64,000 nucleotides of DNA from Gambelia wislizenii (Eukaryota; Chordata; Lepidosauria; Squamata; Crotaphytidae): the NCBI GenBank assembly GCA_030847615.1, contig JAUMIR010000014.1, forward strand, positions 15,166,501 to 15,230,500, read 5' to 3'. This document shows positions 42,740-52,495 of the stretch, in pieces. A program made the translations under genes and the position numbers. Each line of letters opens with the position of its first letter. Positions within the stretch are counted from its first letter, which is position 1. The notes under the pieces are model-generated. The model saw only the letters and a list, made by a program, of their open reading frames with translations, was not told where the DNA came from and made no database searches.

Positions 42740-44601
42740 ATGGACGCAGAAAGCGCACCTCATCCCAGGGAAGGTGGCCGCGGGATCTCGTGGTCCTACA
42801 ACGAAACCGTAGATCTTTTGGCAATATGGGGCGAGGAGAAGGTGCAGGAGCAGCTGAGGGGATCCCACAGAAATATAGATTTGTTTGAAAAGATTGCTGC
42901 CAAAATGAAAAAGAAAGGGCATGACTGCACCACTGAAGAGTGCCGCACGAAGACTAAACTGATGCGGAAGAATTATCGCCAGGTAAACGACCACAACTCA
43001 AAAAGTGGCAACAATGCGGCTACAATGCCCTTTTATAAAGAACTGCATGCCATTCTGGGCGGTGATGCCAACTACCACCCGAAGCGGCTTGGAAGCACCA
43101 CCGACATTGTGCGGGTTCCGCGAGGGTCAGCAGTTCCCCATCACGCCCCCCTCATAGCAGAAGAAGAGGAATTCCCTCCATCATCCCAAGAGATGTTGCA
43201 GGGTTTCTCTGAGGAACTGTTTTCGCAACCCCTGGGTGAGTTGGGTTTTTTTAACAATGTAAAATGTTTGTGAAAAATCGATTAATCCTGTACGCAATTT
43301 CAGTATTGTGCCACTTAAATTTATTTCTAAATGATCAATGCTAACCCAATGCTGATATTCATTCCTTGGGTCTGTAATGTGCACACCGAGTAATTTACAG
43401 CTGTTCTTTTCCTGCTTCTATGAGTGGAAATGTACGGGATCTAAGTGAAAACTCAGTTGTTTAATTTTCCATTTTCACATCTACAAAAAATATTGTTTAG
43501 AGTCTCTTGCTGCTATGATGAACAGTAGCTTTACAGCTTTTAATTTTAGAAACACTAGCTAAGTTTGCCATGTTTACAACTATGCCCCGAATTGTTGATG
43601 TGCTGTATTGAGGTATCCTCTTTTTTTTATGCTAATGACAGAAGTAAAAACCAAATGGGGCTCTTTTGTTTCTGTGCCCTGGGACTGAAAAGTGATGCGT
43701 GCACCTTGGCACGTTTGAAATGGCACCCCCTGAACTAGCCATAAACAAGGATGTAAACTACTTGTTGCCCTCTTTCACTGGGGCATAGGCACTGCTGCAG
43801 AATATGTAAACTGCATAAGTTTATTCACACGAATAACTCTGGTGTTTTTTCTTTCTTTTACTTGGTAAACCAGATGTATCTCCCACCCAGGAATCTGATG
43901 ATGCTACTGTGACTGTAAGCCTTATTGAGGAGGGAGAGGCAAACGTGGTAGTCAATGAAACTCAGGTTAACAATACGGTTGTGGTGGAGGAAATTGACAC
44001 TGTGTGGTCAATAACACCTGCACGTAACGGTACGCCTCCAAGGACTATAGGGCTGGGAATTCACTACACCTTCCTCGGTTCTGGCCAAAAAAAAATCCAT
44101 TCATTACTTTTTGTTTTTTTTCCTACAGCAGCAGACTTGAGTAATCCCACTGCCACATTGTCCCCCGCGGAGAGATTGGCCTTATTTCATAGAAAAAAAC
44201 GGTCTTTGGATGTCGCTGAGATGATGGTGAATACAAGATCTGTTGCTGATTTGTTTGCTTCCCGGATAGAAAAAATATCAAAAGAGCAAACGCAGTCTTT
44301 GCAGGGTTACCTAGAAAAATTCTATGAGCATTCAGTTGATGAATCAGAGAGGATGCTGAAAGAAATTCAAAGGCAGAATGACCTATGTGGGGACTTGGTA
44401 ACTCATATTAGGTCAATGGGTAATGTAAAAAAACGTGCTGTGGAGAGGAGAAATAATACAACTAACAATGTTACTGTGGAAGATAAGGAGAATTCTGTTG
44501 TGGAAAAGCATGATACACCCACAAAAAAATTTACCCAAAGTACTTTAAATGCAAGCCAACCGGCAAGGGTGATTAAGAAAAAAATTCCCTTTTCACTGTA
44601 G
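42740..44601 (+). CDS. Harbinger Myb/SANT-like DNA-binding protein (gene 1), three exons, intact
   Basis: Exons 42,740-43,235, 43,874-44,029 and 44,129-44,601 join in frame (phase 1 at both junctions) to a 374-residue protein ending at TAG 44,599-44,601. Donors are GTGAGT (43,236) and GTACGC (44,030); acceptors follow pyrimidine-rich tracts. Intron 2 is 99 nt with no stop, so its retention would still be readable. Residues 16-105 look like a Myb/SANT-like (trihelix, Myb_DNA-bind_4) domain: W18, W30, RNIDLFEKIA, TTEECRTKTKLMRKNY. The middle is acidic; the C-terminal third is helical, with basic patches near the end (KKRAVERR, VIKKKIPF) that could be nuclear localisation signals. ATG at 42,740 is the first in-frame methionine of the domain ORF. 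AATAAA follows at 44,718. In this superfamily the Myb-like protein binds the transposon ends and helps the transposase enter the nucleus. No break is visible. Confidence 0.87.
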
Positions 44602-45074
44602 GTGTACTAGAAAAAGTAAGATATATCTGTAAGTGTTGGGGGGGGGAATGCACATTTTTAATGTTTTGCTTGTGTCTGTACTGCAGTTATCTACCTCAAA
44701 AATGAACCTACGTTTTCAATAAAAAATTAACTAGGTTGTTCTTATTCTGTATAACTGTTTATTTTAGAAAAATTAATTGAATAATCAGGCTGTATATTGT
44801 GCAAACAATAAACAATTTATTTTTTTGGGAAAATAAATAAATAAATTCTTTTAAATTTGTACAGATATATACATATATATTTTATAGCATGAGCATATTT
44901 ACAGTAAGGAAAGGGCATATTTACATGGACAGGTTATTTACATAGTTTACAATTAAATAGGATTATTTACAATGATTAAAATATTTACAGTATTTACAAC
45001 AGTAACAAAAAAATCAATTTTTTTTTTGCACAACAGATATATATACATACAAACACAGGAATTATTTACATTAT
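44602..45074. other. AT-rich spacer between convergent Harbinger genes
   Basis: Holds AATAAA (44,718-44,723) for gene 1 and several TTTATT words (e.g. 44,816) that read AATAAA on minus for gene 2. (T)ATTTACA is repeated many times at 44,890-45,075. It is non-coding. Confidence 0.7.
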
Positions 45075-46000
45075 TTACAAGGCAAGCCTTTCCTCTAAGG
45101 CTTGCACCCTCCTGCCAAGGTCCCTTATTTCTTCCCTAAGCGTCCTCCCTGTAATGTAAAGCAAATCAAATTATTCATTTGATGCAACTGAATTATGCGA
45201 ATAGCACATAGCCCTACCCTTCATTTTCATTTAATAAAAATTATTTACCTAGCTCCTCAATCCTGGCTATTATATTAAGGCCAGCCAGCTGTGCCGCTGC
45301 CTCCTGGGCATCTTGGGGACCTTAAAAGACAATGAAGCAGCACTTGAATATCTCTGCTGAAAACTGTTCAATAAATTTTTCTATGGCCATTACTACTAGG
45401 GGAATATTGAAATGTTGCAAAAGTTACCTTGGGGGGGGTGCAACCGGTGCCGGGCCTGCCTGCTCCTCCTCATCAGATGAGGCTTCAGAGACGGGCTCCC
45501 CAGCGGCCCGTCTCTGGATCCGGACCATTGTAATAACATATAGAAGGGGAAATTATTATTGTATCCTAAAGAGGAATCACACACATACACTTGAATGGGC
45601 ACACATACCAATTGTTCTGGGAGGTGCTTACCTCTGGGGAGCCTGTCGCGCCAGCTTAGCCATCCTGCACGGACCCACATGTCGTGCAGGATGGCATAAA
45701 ATGGCGGCCGCCTTCGGGGGGGGGGCTACCGTCACTGGCCTCCAATGCCGCAAAAAATTTGCCCTTCAGGGTCTTAAATTTTGAGCGGCATTGGAGGCTA
45801 GAACGTATGTAGCCCCTTGTCCGGAGGAACCGCGCTGCCTCCTGGAAGAAGCTGCAGTTCCTCCGGTTGGAGGACCGCATCAGCCGGTCCAGCGCACCGA
45901 CCTGCTGGGCCAGGGATTCCAACATCAAGTTGGTCTCCCTGGTGCCCCAGTAGGTGATGCGCCGATCCGGCCGGATACGTCCTCTCCCCCCTTCGGCCAT
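45075..46000 (-). pseudogene. Harbinger second Myb/SANT-like gene (gene 2), four exons, one in-frame stop
   Basis: Minus strand. Exons 46,000-45,632, 45,512-45,428, 45,320-45,249 and 45,148-45,075 each have GT donors (GTAAGC, GTAACT, GTAAAT) and AG acceptors. All phases agree, giving 199 codons. Residues 15-95 look like a Myb/SANT-like fold: RITYWGTRETNLMLESLAQQ, FFQEAARFLRTRGY, SLQCRSKFKTLKGKFF. Exon 2 encodes an acidic stretch (SEASSDEEEQ). Exons 3-4 encode a leucine-rich coiled coil (IIARIEELG, LREEIRDLGRRVQALEERL). A TAA at codon 115 (45,656-45,658) interrupts exon 1; nothing else is broken. A near-perfect hairpin, CCATCCTGCACG..CGTGCAGGATGG, surrounds that stop (45,660-45,694). The protein resembles gene 1 only in general fold. 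Function is inferred: a DNA-binding, coiled-coil partner of the transposase. Confidence 0.72.
45660..45694. repeat. 12-bp-arm hairpin inside gene 2 exon 1
   Basis: CCATCCTGCACG and CGTGCAGGATGG are exact inverted copies separated by 11 bases. It lies next to the in-frame stop of gene 2. Confidence 0.9.
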
Positions 46001-46518
46001 TGTAACGCCATGTGGCGGGATGCGAAAACTCGAGTTTATAACTTTGCGCATTGACCATTTCATTTTTGAAGCAAGCCTATGGAGTTTGGAGCTTGCAAAA
46101 CTTTTCAAAATTTAAGTACTTTGTGCTAATTGATTGGTTAATTAGTGGAGGATACTCTCTGAGGGTATTAGGCAGTGTCTGGATCCTTTACCAGAAAGAG
46201 TAATCCCTGGCAAAAGCCCGCCAATTCCTGTAACCGCCTAAACCGCAACAATGTATCAGTTCTGGCAGCTTGCCTTACAATTCATTTGTATCAAGGTTGG
46301 CCTACTTTTCAGAGTTCAGTTCCACTCCTATTATACAGCATGCTATATATTCAAAACTAAAATCTTAAAAGTCAAAAGTATTTCAACTTCTGAGAAAGGG
46401 TAGTAAAAAAATACTGTCATGAAAAGGGATAACAGGTACTTAAAGGAATGCAAACACTTTATTGTGCATAGGAAGAAGTAATCCAATACATTGAGGACAT
46501 GGCATACCATTCATAAAC
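46001..46518. other. intergenic spacer of the Harbinger
   Basis: Lies between the start of gene 2 (upstream region) and the end of the transposase. TTTATT at 46,458-46,463 reads AATAAA on minus, about 55 bases after the transposase stop. No other feature seen. Confidence 0.6.
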
Positions 46519-48006
46519 TTACTCCCCGTCACCACGGTGATGTTCGTGCCAAAAATATTCTTTTAAAGCGTTCCGTACCGCCTCCTCCCACTCCTTCTCC
46601 GCAGCATCATTATTTACCATCGGTGCCCCCAGCGTGTCAAGGACAAACCTCTGCACACGCCAGTTAGGATCATCAAGTATACTGCCCTTAGTTTCACATA
46701 TATTGTGTAGAATAACACATGCACATATTACAGAACAGACATTCTCCTCTGCTACCTCTATACAGTATTTTAATGCCCTCCATCTCGATTTCAAACGGCC
46801 GAAGCATGTCTCCACCATCGATCTAATCTTGTTCTGGTACCTATTGTACAGTCTCTGTTTGGGATTCGTAGTCCCCCGGAACAGTGTCAACAGCCAATTT
46901 CTTATTGGATATGCTCCATCTACAAGAGTAAGTGGTACAACCTGCTTCCCCATAATTGCCAGTATAGGATTACCAGGCACAAATATCCCAGCCTCCATAG
47001 TCTCAAAAAAAACCCAGAGTTCCTTAACATTCGGGCGTCATGATTCTTCCCACTCCAACCGATCTCCGCGTCAATAAAAACTTCACGGTGGTCACAAGTC
47101 CCTTGAAGAAGAACGCTGTATCTATTCTTTCTGTTGATAAATTCGTCCCCTTGGCGTATGGGGGGGTTATATTAACATGGCACCCATCCAGGCAAGCAAC
47201 CACTTGTGGATATCCCATTGCTGCAAAGGAATCCATCACCTAGGAAATGAATAAATGAAAAAAAGGAGACAGTGAGAAGTTGGAAGGAGGATTTTTCGAT
47301 TAAACATATCTGTCAAAAAATACACTTTCCTTTATTTTTGGCCATGCTATACATGTCCTGTACATATGAACCTAGGGGGAAGCTTTCAGTACTATCAGTA
47401 CATTATTATACACATGTACTCCGTACTGCTTTGTTTAAAAGTCTTACAGTAAATGCGATTACTCGATTTATCAAAACCAAAAATAAAAGAAAAAAAAAAT
47501 ACCTTTCTGTGGTCTCCGAGGAAGACTGTTCGCTTAAGAAATAACTTTTCCATTGCGAGCATAACCTCCACAAAAATCTTGCACACAGTTGCTCTCCCTA
47601 CGCCAAACAACTGGGAAACTGCTCCATACAAGCACCGGTGGGCGAGAAGGGAAATGGCAACAGTGAATCGCTTCTCAACAGTGATGACTTTTCTCATGTT
47701 AGTGTCTGACTTTGCAATCTCTGGGCGTAGTAGCTCTGCAAGGCGCATAAATAGGAACCGTGGCATCCTGAAGTACAGTATCCAACGTTCATCTGACCAG
47801 ATGTTCATCACAAATTTCTCCCACCACTTGTCCGTTGTCGGGTACACCCACCACCTTCGCTTCCTCTGCTCTGGGTGAACAAATCTCATAACCTCTGGGG
47901 AATCAATGGCAGCAAAGTACATGACCTGTGGTCTTGAAAGTGCTTTTTCCATCGCTTGGGAATGGAGAAGAAGAAGGAAAATAAGAAGCATCCTTCTTCT
48001 ATGCAT
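46519..48006 (-). pseudogene. PIF/Harbinger DDE transposase, two exons, two 1-nt frameshifts in homopolymers
   Basis: Minus strand. Exon 1, 48,006-47,503, encodes 168 residues (KRRWWVYPTTDKWWEKF, an HTH-like QLFGVGRATVCKI). The donor is GTATTT and the intron is 263 bp. Exon 2 runs 47,239-46,519 and carries the catalytic core: first Asp in VVACLDGCHV, second Asp in SGKNHDARMLRNS, Glu in SMVETCFGRLKSRWRAL, then CACVILHNIC. Two breaks lie in homopolymers: a G4 run (C4 on plus, 47,147-47,150) where five G would keep AKG-EFINRK in frame, and a T8 run (A8 on plus, 47,005-47,012) where nine T would keep NSGFF-TMEAGIF in frame. Read through, the protein is about 408 residues, close to the family's usual length. 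It would cut both transposon ends and integrate at 3-bp sites. The gene may be intact if the homopolymer counts are sequencing errors. Confidence 0.9.
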
Positions 48007-48474
48007 GATTATTACACGCCTCTTAAGAGCTAAAAGAGATAATCACAAACGGGCAGCGGTAGCCAGAGCTGCTGAAGTGGTCACCTCCATGTTGCCATGC
48101 AGAAAAAGATGAGGTGCATGAAAAGCGCATGTGACGTCCTTCTTTGTTTAAACTTTGGCCAATCGCTGCATCCGTGGCGGGAAAAAGGACTGGAAACACA
48201 TAGACCGAAATTTGAAAAAACGAGTAATCGCATCTTTGATTGACAGACAAAAAAAAAATCACGGTACATCTAATGCGTGTAAACAATAAAATCACGGAAT
48301 AAAGCATCCCGGAATCTTAAATCAAAAGCAGTACTTTGTACGTGTAAATATCAGTCACAGGACCAAATGGGATATCCATAGCAGTGACATAAATCGTATA
48401 AACAGTGGGGGACGGATTCGGGATCACAATAACACGGTAAGCCCCGCGACAGTTTTTGTCGTGTATCTGGCGCC
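48007..48474. promoter_or_regulatory. upstream region of the transposase and right end of the Harbinger
   Basis: Contains a GGCCAATCG (CCAAT-box-like) word at about 48,157 and a short upstream frame starting near 48,091. From 48,218 on ('agtaatcgcatctttgattg') it is homologous to the right end of the relative at 61,489-61,691. No TATA box is evident. Confidence 0.5.
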
Positions 48475-48784
48475 CTTGTAAAACTACAAATCCCAAGATT
48501 CCATAGGAAGGAGCCATGGCAAATAATCCAGTTTCAAACCGGATTATTTGTGTAGTGTGGATTTGGCAATTGGGAATGTCCCTGCTGAATTGGGTTAGTT
48601 GGAGGATAAGGCAAAATGGAGGCCTACCTGGCACCAACATAACAGATAGAATCCTGTTGGTGATTTACAATAGTGTAAGTTGGATTTACATCATCACACT
48701 TTTTTGGTTGTTGTGGAGCTTAGAATTCTGGTCCAATCCTGCAATGATTTTTTTTCCTCACCAAAACCACCTTTCAAGGAGTAC

Positions 48785-49045
48785 AGCTCTCCCACCCACC
48801 CCAAACATGGCCATTTTCATGTTGTCAGAGAGCAGGGGGGGTCAACGAAGAAGTGTCCAGATGTTTTCCTGTAGCTGGATGTGCTACAAAGATGTCACCT
48901 GCAGAGACAGCTTCAGGACCTCCCAAAGGATACCTGTCAGAGCACATCCAGCAACAAGAAAATAGCTGGAGTCTTCCCCACTGATCCTCTGGCTCTCTGA
49001 CAACACAGAAATGACCGTATTGGGGACTGCGCTGCTTACAAGATG
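48785..49045. mobile_element. foldback element (palindrome) with about 110-bp arms
   Basis: The left arm (from CCCCAAACATGGCCATTTTC through GTTGTCAGAGAGC to AGCTGGATGTGCT) and the right arm (AGCACATCCAGCAACAAG to GCTCTCTGACAACACAG, TGACCGTATTGGGG) are inverted copies with a short centre near 48,905-48,930. No coding capacity; target duplication not resolved. Confidence 0.75.
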
Positions 49046-50042
49046 GCGCTGGGAGCATTCTATTGGGAGACATAACCACATGATGCATGGAGATCTCCTA
49101 ATGCAGGATTCCCAGCACCTTTATTTCAGCCCCAAGTTAAAACCTGACTTTTCACCCATGTATTCAGTACCTAGTGAGGTCACGGATTGGTCTCCAGTCT
49201 TTCGGTTTGCCACTTTGCTTTGTTTGAATCATTAAACTGCTCTGTTTACATTGCTTGAAACTATTTGAATTGTTTTAGATTCTTTTAAGATGATTTTCAT
49301 TGCATCCTACTCTGAAATATGTTGATACAGGGAATGTTAGAAATACTTAAATGAGGAGTGGAAATCATGTAGCCCTCCAGATATTTTTGGACTCCAACCA
49401 GCAGCATTCCTCATTATTTCCTATGCTGGCTGAGGCTGACAGGATTTTAATTAATAAATAAAGATAATCTGGAGACCACTATGTAAATATACATGTTTCC
49501 TTTATATTTATTTTGCAACATGTTAAAATGGTGCCTGTCTGTAGGATCTGTTACCACAGCTTTCTTGAACTAAAATTCCCATGATCCCTTAACCAACATG
49601 ACCAGTGGCCATGCCAGCTGGGGATTATGGTCTAAAAAGGTAACTTTTCAAGTTCTGTCTGTAAATATGAATGCTGAAAGGCATAGTGGAGGAAGACAAA
49701 CATTCTTTCCAGAAATGTTGCCTCCGTAGAAATGCAGCTGAGTAACAGGAAAATTGGGGGTTGGGGAATGTGTATGCAAACAATTTTTTTTTTTGCAAAA
49801 ATCCCATAGATTATAGACACCTATAAACTCCATAAACTATAGGTGAGAAATCTTTTTATCCAACCACATTTTGTGTCCTCTAATCTGTCTTCTGTGTGTA
49901 GTACATCTGCTCTTTTTTTTAACTTTTCAATACAGCACCTTTGTTATTTTGAGCCCTATTAGCTTCAAATCAGGCAGAGTTAAGAGCTCCTAAACCCAGC
50001 AGAATCCAAAAGAAGAAAATCAGTTTCACAGTTGTGTTCACA
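49046..50042. other. no recognisable gene; old repeat at 49,370-49,450
   Basis: 'gccctccagatatttttgga' and 'tttcctatgctggctgaggc' at 49,370-49,450, and an 'aaaattcccatgatcccttaacc' block at 49,570-49,630, are typical eroded DNA-repeat pieces. Otherwise unassigned. Confidence 0.45.
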
Positions 50043-50275
50043 AGTCAGTTTTAGTTCTGTGTCTTTTAAGTCAGTTTTAAATCTGTGTCTTTTAGGTTAC
50101 GTAACTTAAGATGTGTGCCTTTTAATTCAGTTTTACATCTGCATCCGTAATTCAGCTTTAGATCCGCGTCTGTGTTCTCATATTCAAAAATCAACAGCCT
50201 GTAAGTCAGTTTAAGACCTATGTCCCTAAATTAGTTTTAGCTCTGCCATCTGTAAGTCAGTTTTAGATCTGTGTC
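50043..50275. repeat. degenerate minisatellite, unit about 26 bp
   Basis: Units of the form GTCAGTTTTAGATCTGTGTCTTTTAA repeat about seven times with substitutions and one longer interruption near 50,185. Strong units start at 50,043, 50,070, 50,192-50,205 and 50,248. Confidence 0.75.
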
Positions 50276-50593
50276 TGCTTTCTAACCAAAAAGAAAAAAA
50301 ACTGCCACCAAAAACAACTCCAGCAGGAAATTCTGCAGAGGATGTTTCACCCAAGGTCAGTGGCCTGGAGTAAAATGCCTGCCAAAATACAGTGAGAAAA
50401 TCTAGTTCCCAGATGGGGGGAATGAAAACCAATTTTAGATATTTAAGTTTTTTTGTAGCACATAGCTCCTGCCTCCCTCAGTGTCCTTTCTTGCAAAGCA
50501 GTACAGCCCTTTAGGGTTACTCATGCCACCAGGAAAAGCCTCCAAGTAGCTTTCTTCTAGTACATCTTTCCACTGGGTTTGGAGAGCTTTCGG
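50276..50593. other. no recognisable feature
   Basis: Unassigned stretch between a minisatellite and a foldback element. Confidence 0.4.
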
Positions 50594-50898
50594 AAGCATC
50601 ACGAAGGGGATTGCTGCACACCAAAGAAAAGCGGCAACCCAGCAGGAGTGTTCCATCTTCTGCATTGTCTTACCACATGACATTGTCATTCTTTCATTCC
50701 AGTCTCATGGGGGACTGAGGTAAAACTGCATCTTTTGCTCACTGGAAAAACCCGTTAACAAAAAGATGAGGTTTTACCTTGGTCCCCCACGGGAATGGAA
50801 CAAAAGAATGCCGGAAGAACAATGACATCCTGCAGTAAGGAAGCATGGAAGATGGAACCTTCCTGCTGCCTTGCTGCTTTTCTTTGGAGTGTGGTAAG
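50594..50898. mobile_element. foldback DNA element, copy 2
   Basis: Homologous to 8,378-8,692. Arms contain CAAAGAAAAGCGGCAA / TTGCTGCTTTTCTTTGG, AGTGTTCCATCTTC / GAAGATGGAACC, and TCATGGGGGACTGAGGTAAA / TTTTACCTTGGTCCCCCACG. A short spacer lies near 50,730-50,768. Confidence 0.75.
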
Positions 50899-50924
50899 CC
50901 AAAACAAGTCCAAACAATGGGAGC

Positions 50925-51257
50925 ATTGTGTCCAGGGCAAGGGAAGTAGTAGTGCCACGCTCTTCTACTTTGGTCAGACCTCACCTGGGATACAGTACCT
51001 AGTTCTGGGAACCACAGTTCAGGGAGGATATGGACAAGCTGGAACGGTTTCAGAGGAGGGTGACCCAAGATGGTCCAGAAAAACCAAGCCCTATGAGGAA
51101 TGGCATAGGGAGCTTGGTATGTTTAGCTTGGGGAAAAGATGACTGAGAGGTGATATAACCGTCTTTCAATATCTCAAGGGATGCTATTGTATAAGATCGA
51201 ACACACTTCTCTTCTGCTTCTCCAGTGACTAGAATATGAAACAGTGGACTGAAACAA
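50925..51257 (+). mobile_element. old CR1 LINE fragment
   Basis: 'gtccagggcaagggaagtag', 'tggtcagacctcacctggga' and 'gagcttggtatgtttagctt' follow the CR1 C-terminus with many changes. It stops before the usual 3' end, and an L2-like (CAA)n scrap begins at 51,258. Confidence 0.75.
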
Positions 51258-51574
51258 CAACAATAACAATTTCTTACCCGCCTTTCCCTCTATGGTAACA
51301 TGATCATAAATGTGGATAGGAAACAGTGACAAGGTCGTAAGTCATAACTTGCAACATCTAACAGGATGCCAGTTTCCCTCTGTGAAGGGAATGAGATCTG
51401 CTGTCTGTTGTAAGTGCCTGTCTCCCTACCTGCTATTGTTGAGAACATATTGAAGAGTTTTGCCTGGGCATGTTCCTTGGGAGGGTTGCTTGCCAGCAGC
51501 TGTAGAGAAAAGGAGAATTTTACCTCGCGGAAGCAAAGGGAGCCACACAAAGGGAGCTGAATCAGCAGTGGCAG
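51258..51574. other. short L2-like 3' scrap then unassigned sequence
   Basis: 'acaacaacaataacaatttcttacccgcct' at 51,258-51,290 resembles an L2-type 3' end (minus). The rest is unassigned. Confidence 0.4.
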
Positions 51575-52062
51575 CGGTATAGTGTCTAGATCAAGAGAAG
51601 TAATAGTGCCACTCTATTCTGCTTTAGTCAGACTGCACCTGGAATATCGTGTCCAGTTCTGGGCACCACAGTTCCAGAAGGATATTGACAAGCTGGATCA
51701 TGTCCAGAGGAGGGCAACCAGGATGGTGGGAGGTCTGGAAGTCATTCCCTATGAGGAGCGGTTTAGGGAGCTGGGCATGTTTAGTCTGGCAAAGAGAAGG
51801 TTAAGAGGGGACATGACAGCAATGTTTAAATATTTGAAGTGGTGCCAAACTGAGGGTGGAGCAAACTTGTTTTCTGCTGTTCCAGAGGCTTGGACATGGA
51901 GCAAGGGGTTCAAATTCCAGGAAAGGAGATTCCACCTAAACATTAGGAAGAATTTCCTGATAGTAAGAGCTGTTCAGCAGTGGAATTCGCTGCCTGGGAG
52001 TGTGGTGGAGTCTCCTTCTTTGGAGGTTTTTAAGCAGAGGCTGGATGACCATTTCAACACTG
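51575..52062 (+). pseudogene. CR1 LINE ORF2 C-terminus, 5'- and 3'-truncated
   Basis: An uninterrupted frame of about 160 codons: [86 protein letters not shown]. Both the RT and the final CR1 3' tail are missing; the sequence changes to other DNA at about 52,062. Confidence 0.9.
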
Positions 52063-52495
52063 AGATGTTTTCCAGAGGAGGCCATTTAGATATATATCCC
52101 TGAGTCAATGAAAATATGACATCGCTGAACCCACAGAAGTTGCCAGCAGTGTAGGACCGGAGGTTTTCCTTATCACCTGGGTTGAGCAACACCCATAATA
52201 CATGGAGCCACAAGAGATGTGGCAAGGACGTAACATAAAGTGGTTGCTTCAGTCAGCAAAATTCTTGAGTGGCCATGTTTTTCTCTTCCTCTTTGAGCCA
52301 GGAGAGGAGAGGAGAGGGAGGAGGAGGAGGATTGGAATTCATATCCCAAGCAGGGTTTAACTTTTTAACTTTCAGCTTCTTAAACTATGAGCATTAAGTT
52401 ACACTCCATCTCCTTGACAGAGGATTTCGGCCCTGTTTTTATTTTTATTTTTATTTAAATTATTAAAAGACTCATACCTCATCTTTCCAAACTTC
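52063..52495. other. no recognisable feature
   Basis: Unassigned; a GA-rich tract lies near 52,295-52,335. Confidence 0.4.

Larger units (their letters stand above)
42369..48474. mobile_element. PIF/Harbinger DNA transposon, 6.1 kb, three genes
   Basis: Ends GGTGCCGTTTACACGATG (left) and, reverse-complemented, GGCGCCAGATACACGAC (right) are inverted repeats. CTT is duplicated at 42,366-42,368 and 48,475-48,477, matching the 3-bp duplications of the superfamily; removal restores the MITE sequence GACCTTGTAAAAC. Inside are a Myb/SANT-like gene on plus (42,740-44,601), a second Myb/SANT-like gene on minus (46,000-45,075) and a Harbinger DDE transposase on minus (48,006-46,519). A subterminal hairpin (CGACCTGCGGGAC..GTCCCGCAGGTTG-like) lies near 42,486-42,516. 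Typical Harbingers carry two genes, so three is notable. Confidence 0.93.
42238..48567 (+). mobile_element. palindromic MITE (GGGCAAATCC ends), split by the Harbinger
   Basis: Left part 42,238-42,368 starts GGACAAATCCAGACTACACA and contains CTATGGAATCCTGGGATTTG. Right part 48,475-48,567 starts CTTGTAAAACTACAAATCCC and ends GTGTAGTGTGGATTTGGC. The two halves are mutual inverted repeats. It lies at a TTA (42,235-42,237; the right copy is eroded). 3-bp duplications suggest PIF/Harbinger-type mobility for this MITE as well. Confidence 0.8.
41994..48610 (+). repeat. CATACCCTCCAAC dispersed repeat, copy interrupted by MITE plus Harbinger
   Basis: Left part 41,994-42,237: GGCAAGCTAGGAGAG, CTACTGGGAAGGGCTCG, GCTCTGAACTCAG, CAGAGAATTA. 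Right part 48,568-48,610: AATTGGGAATGTCCCTGC, then GTTGGAGGATAAG. The two parts join at the site that reads GGATTAATTGGG in uninterrupted copies. The left terminus is cut by the CR1 end. Confidence 0.75.

Noticed and set aside
45396..45680. A separate 94-codon minus-strand gene
   Set aside because: It overlaps the exon 1 / intron 1 / exon 2 region of the Harbinger second gene in another frame, while the exon structure with consistent phases explains the region better.
50043..50275. CRISPR-like array
   Set aside because: Units are contiguous and degenerate with no unique spacers, and the DNA is vertebrate; it is a minisatellite.
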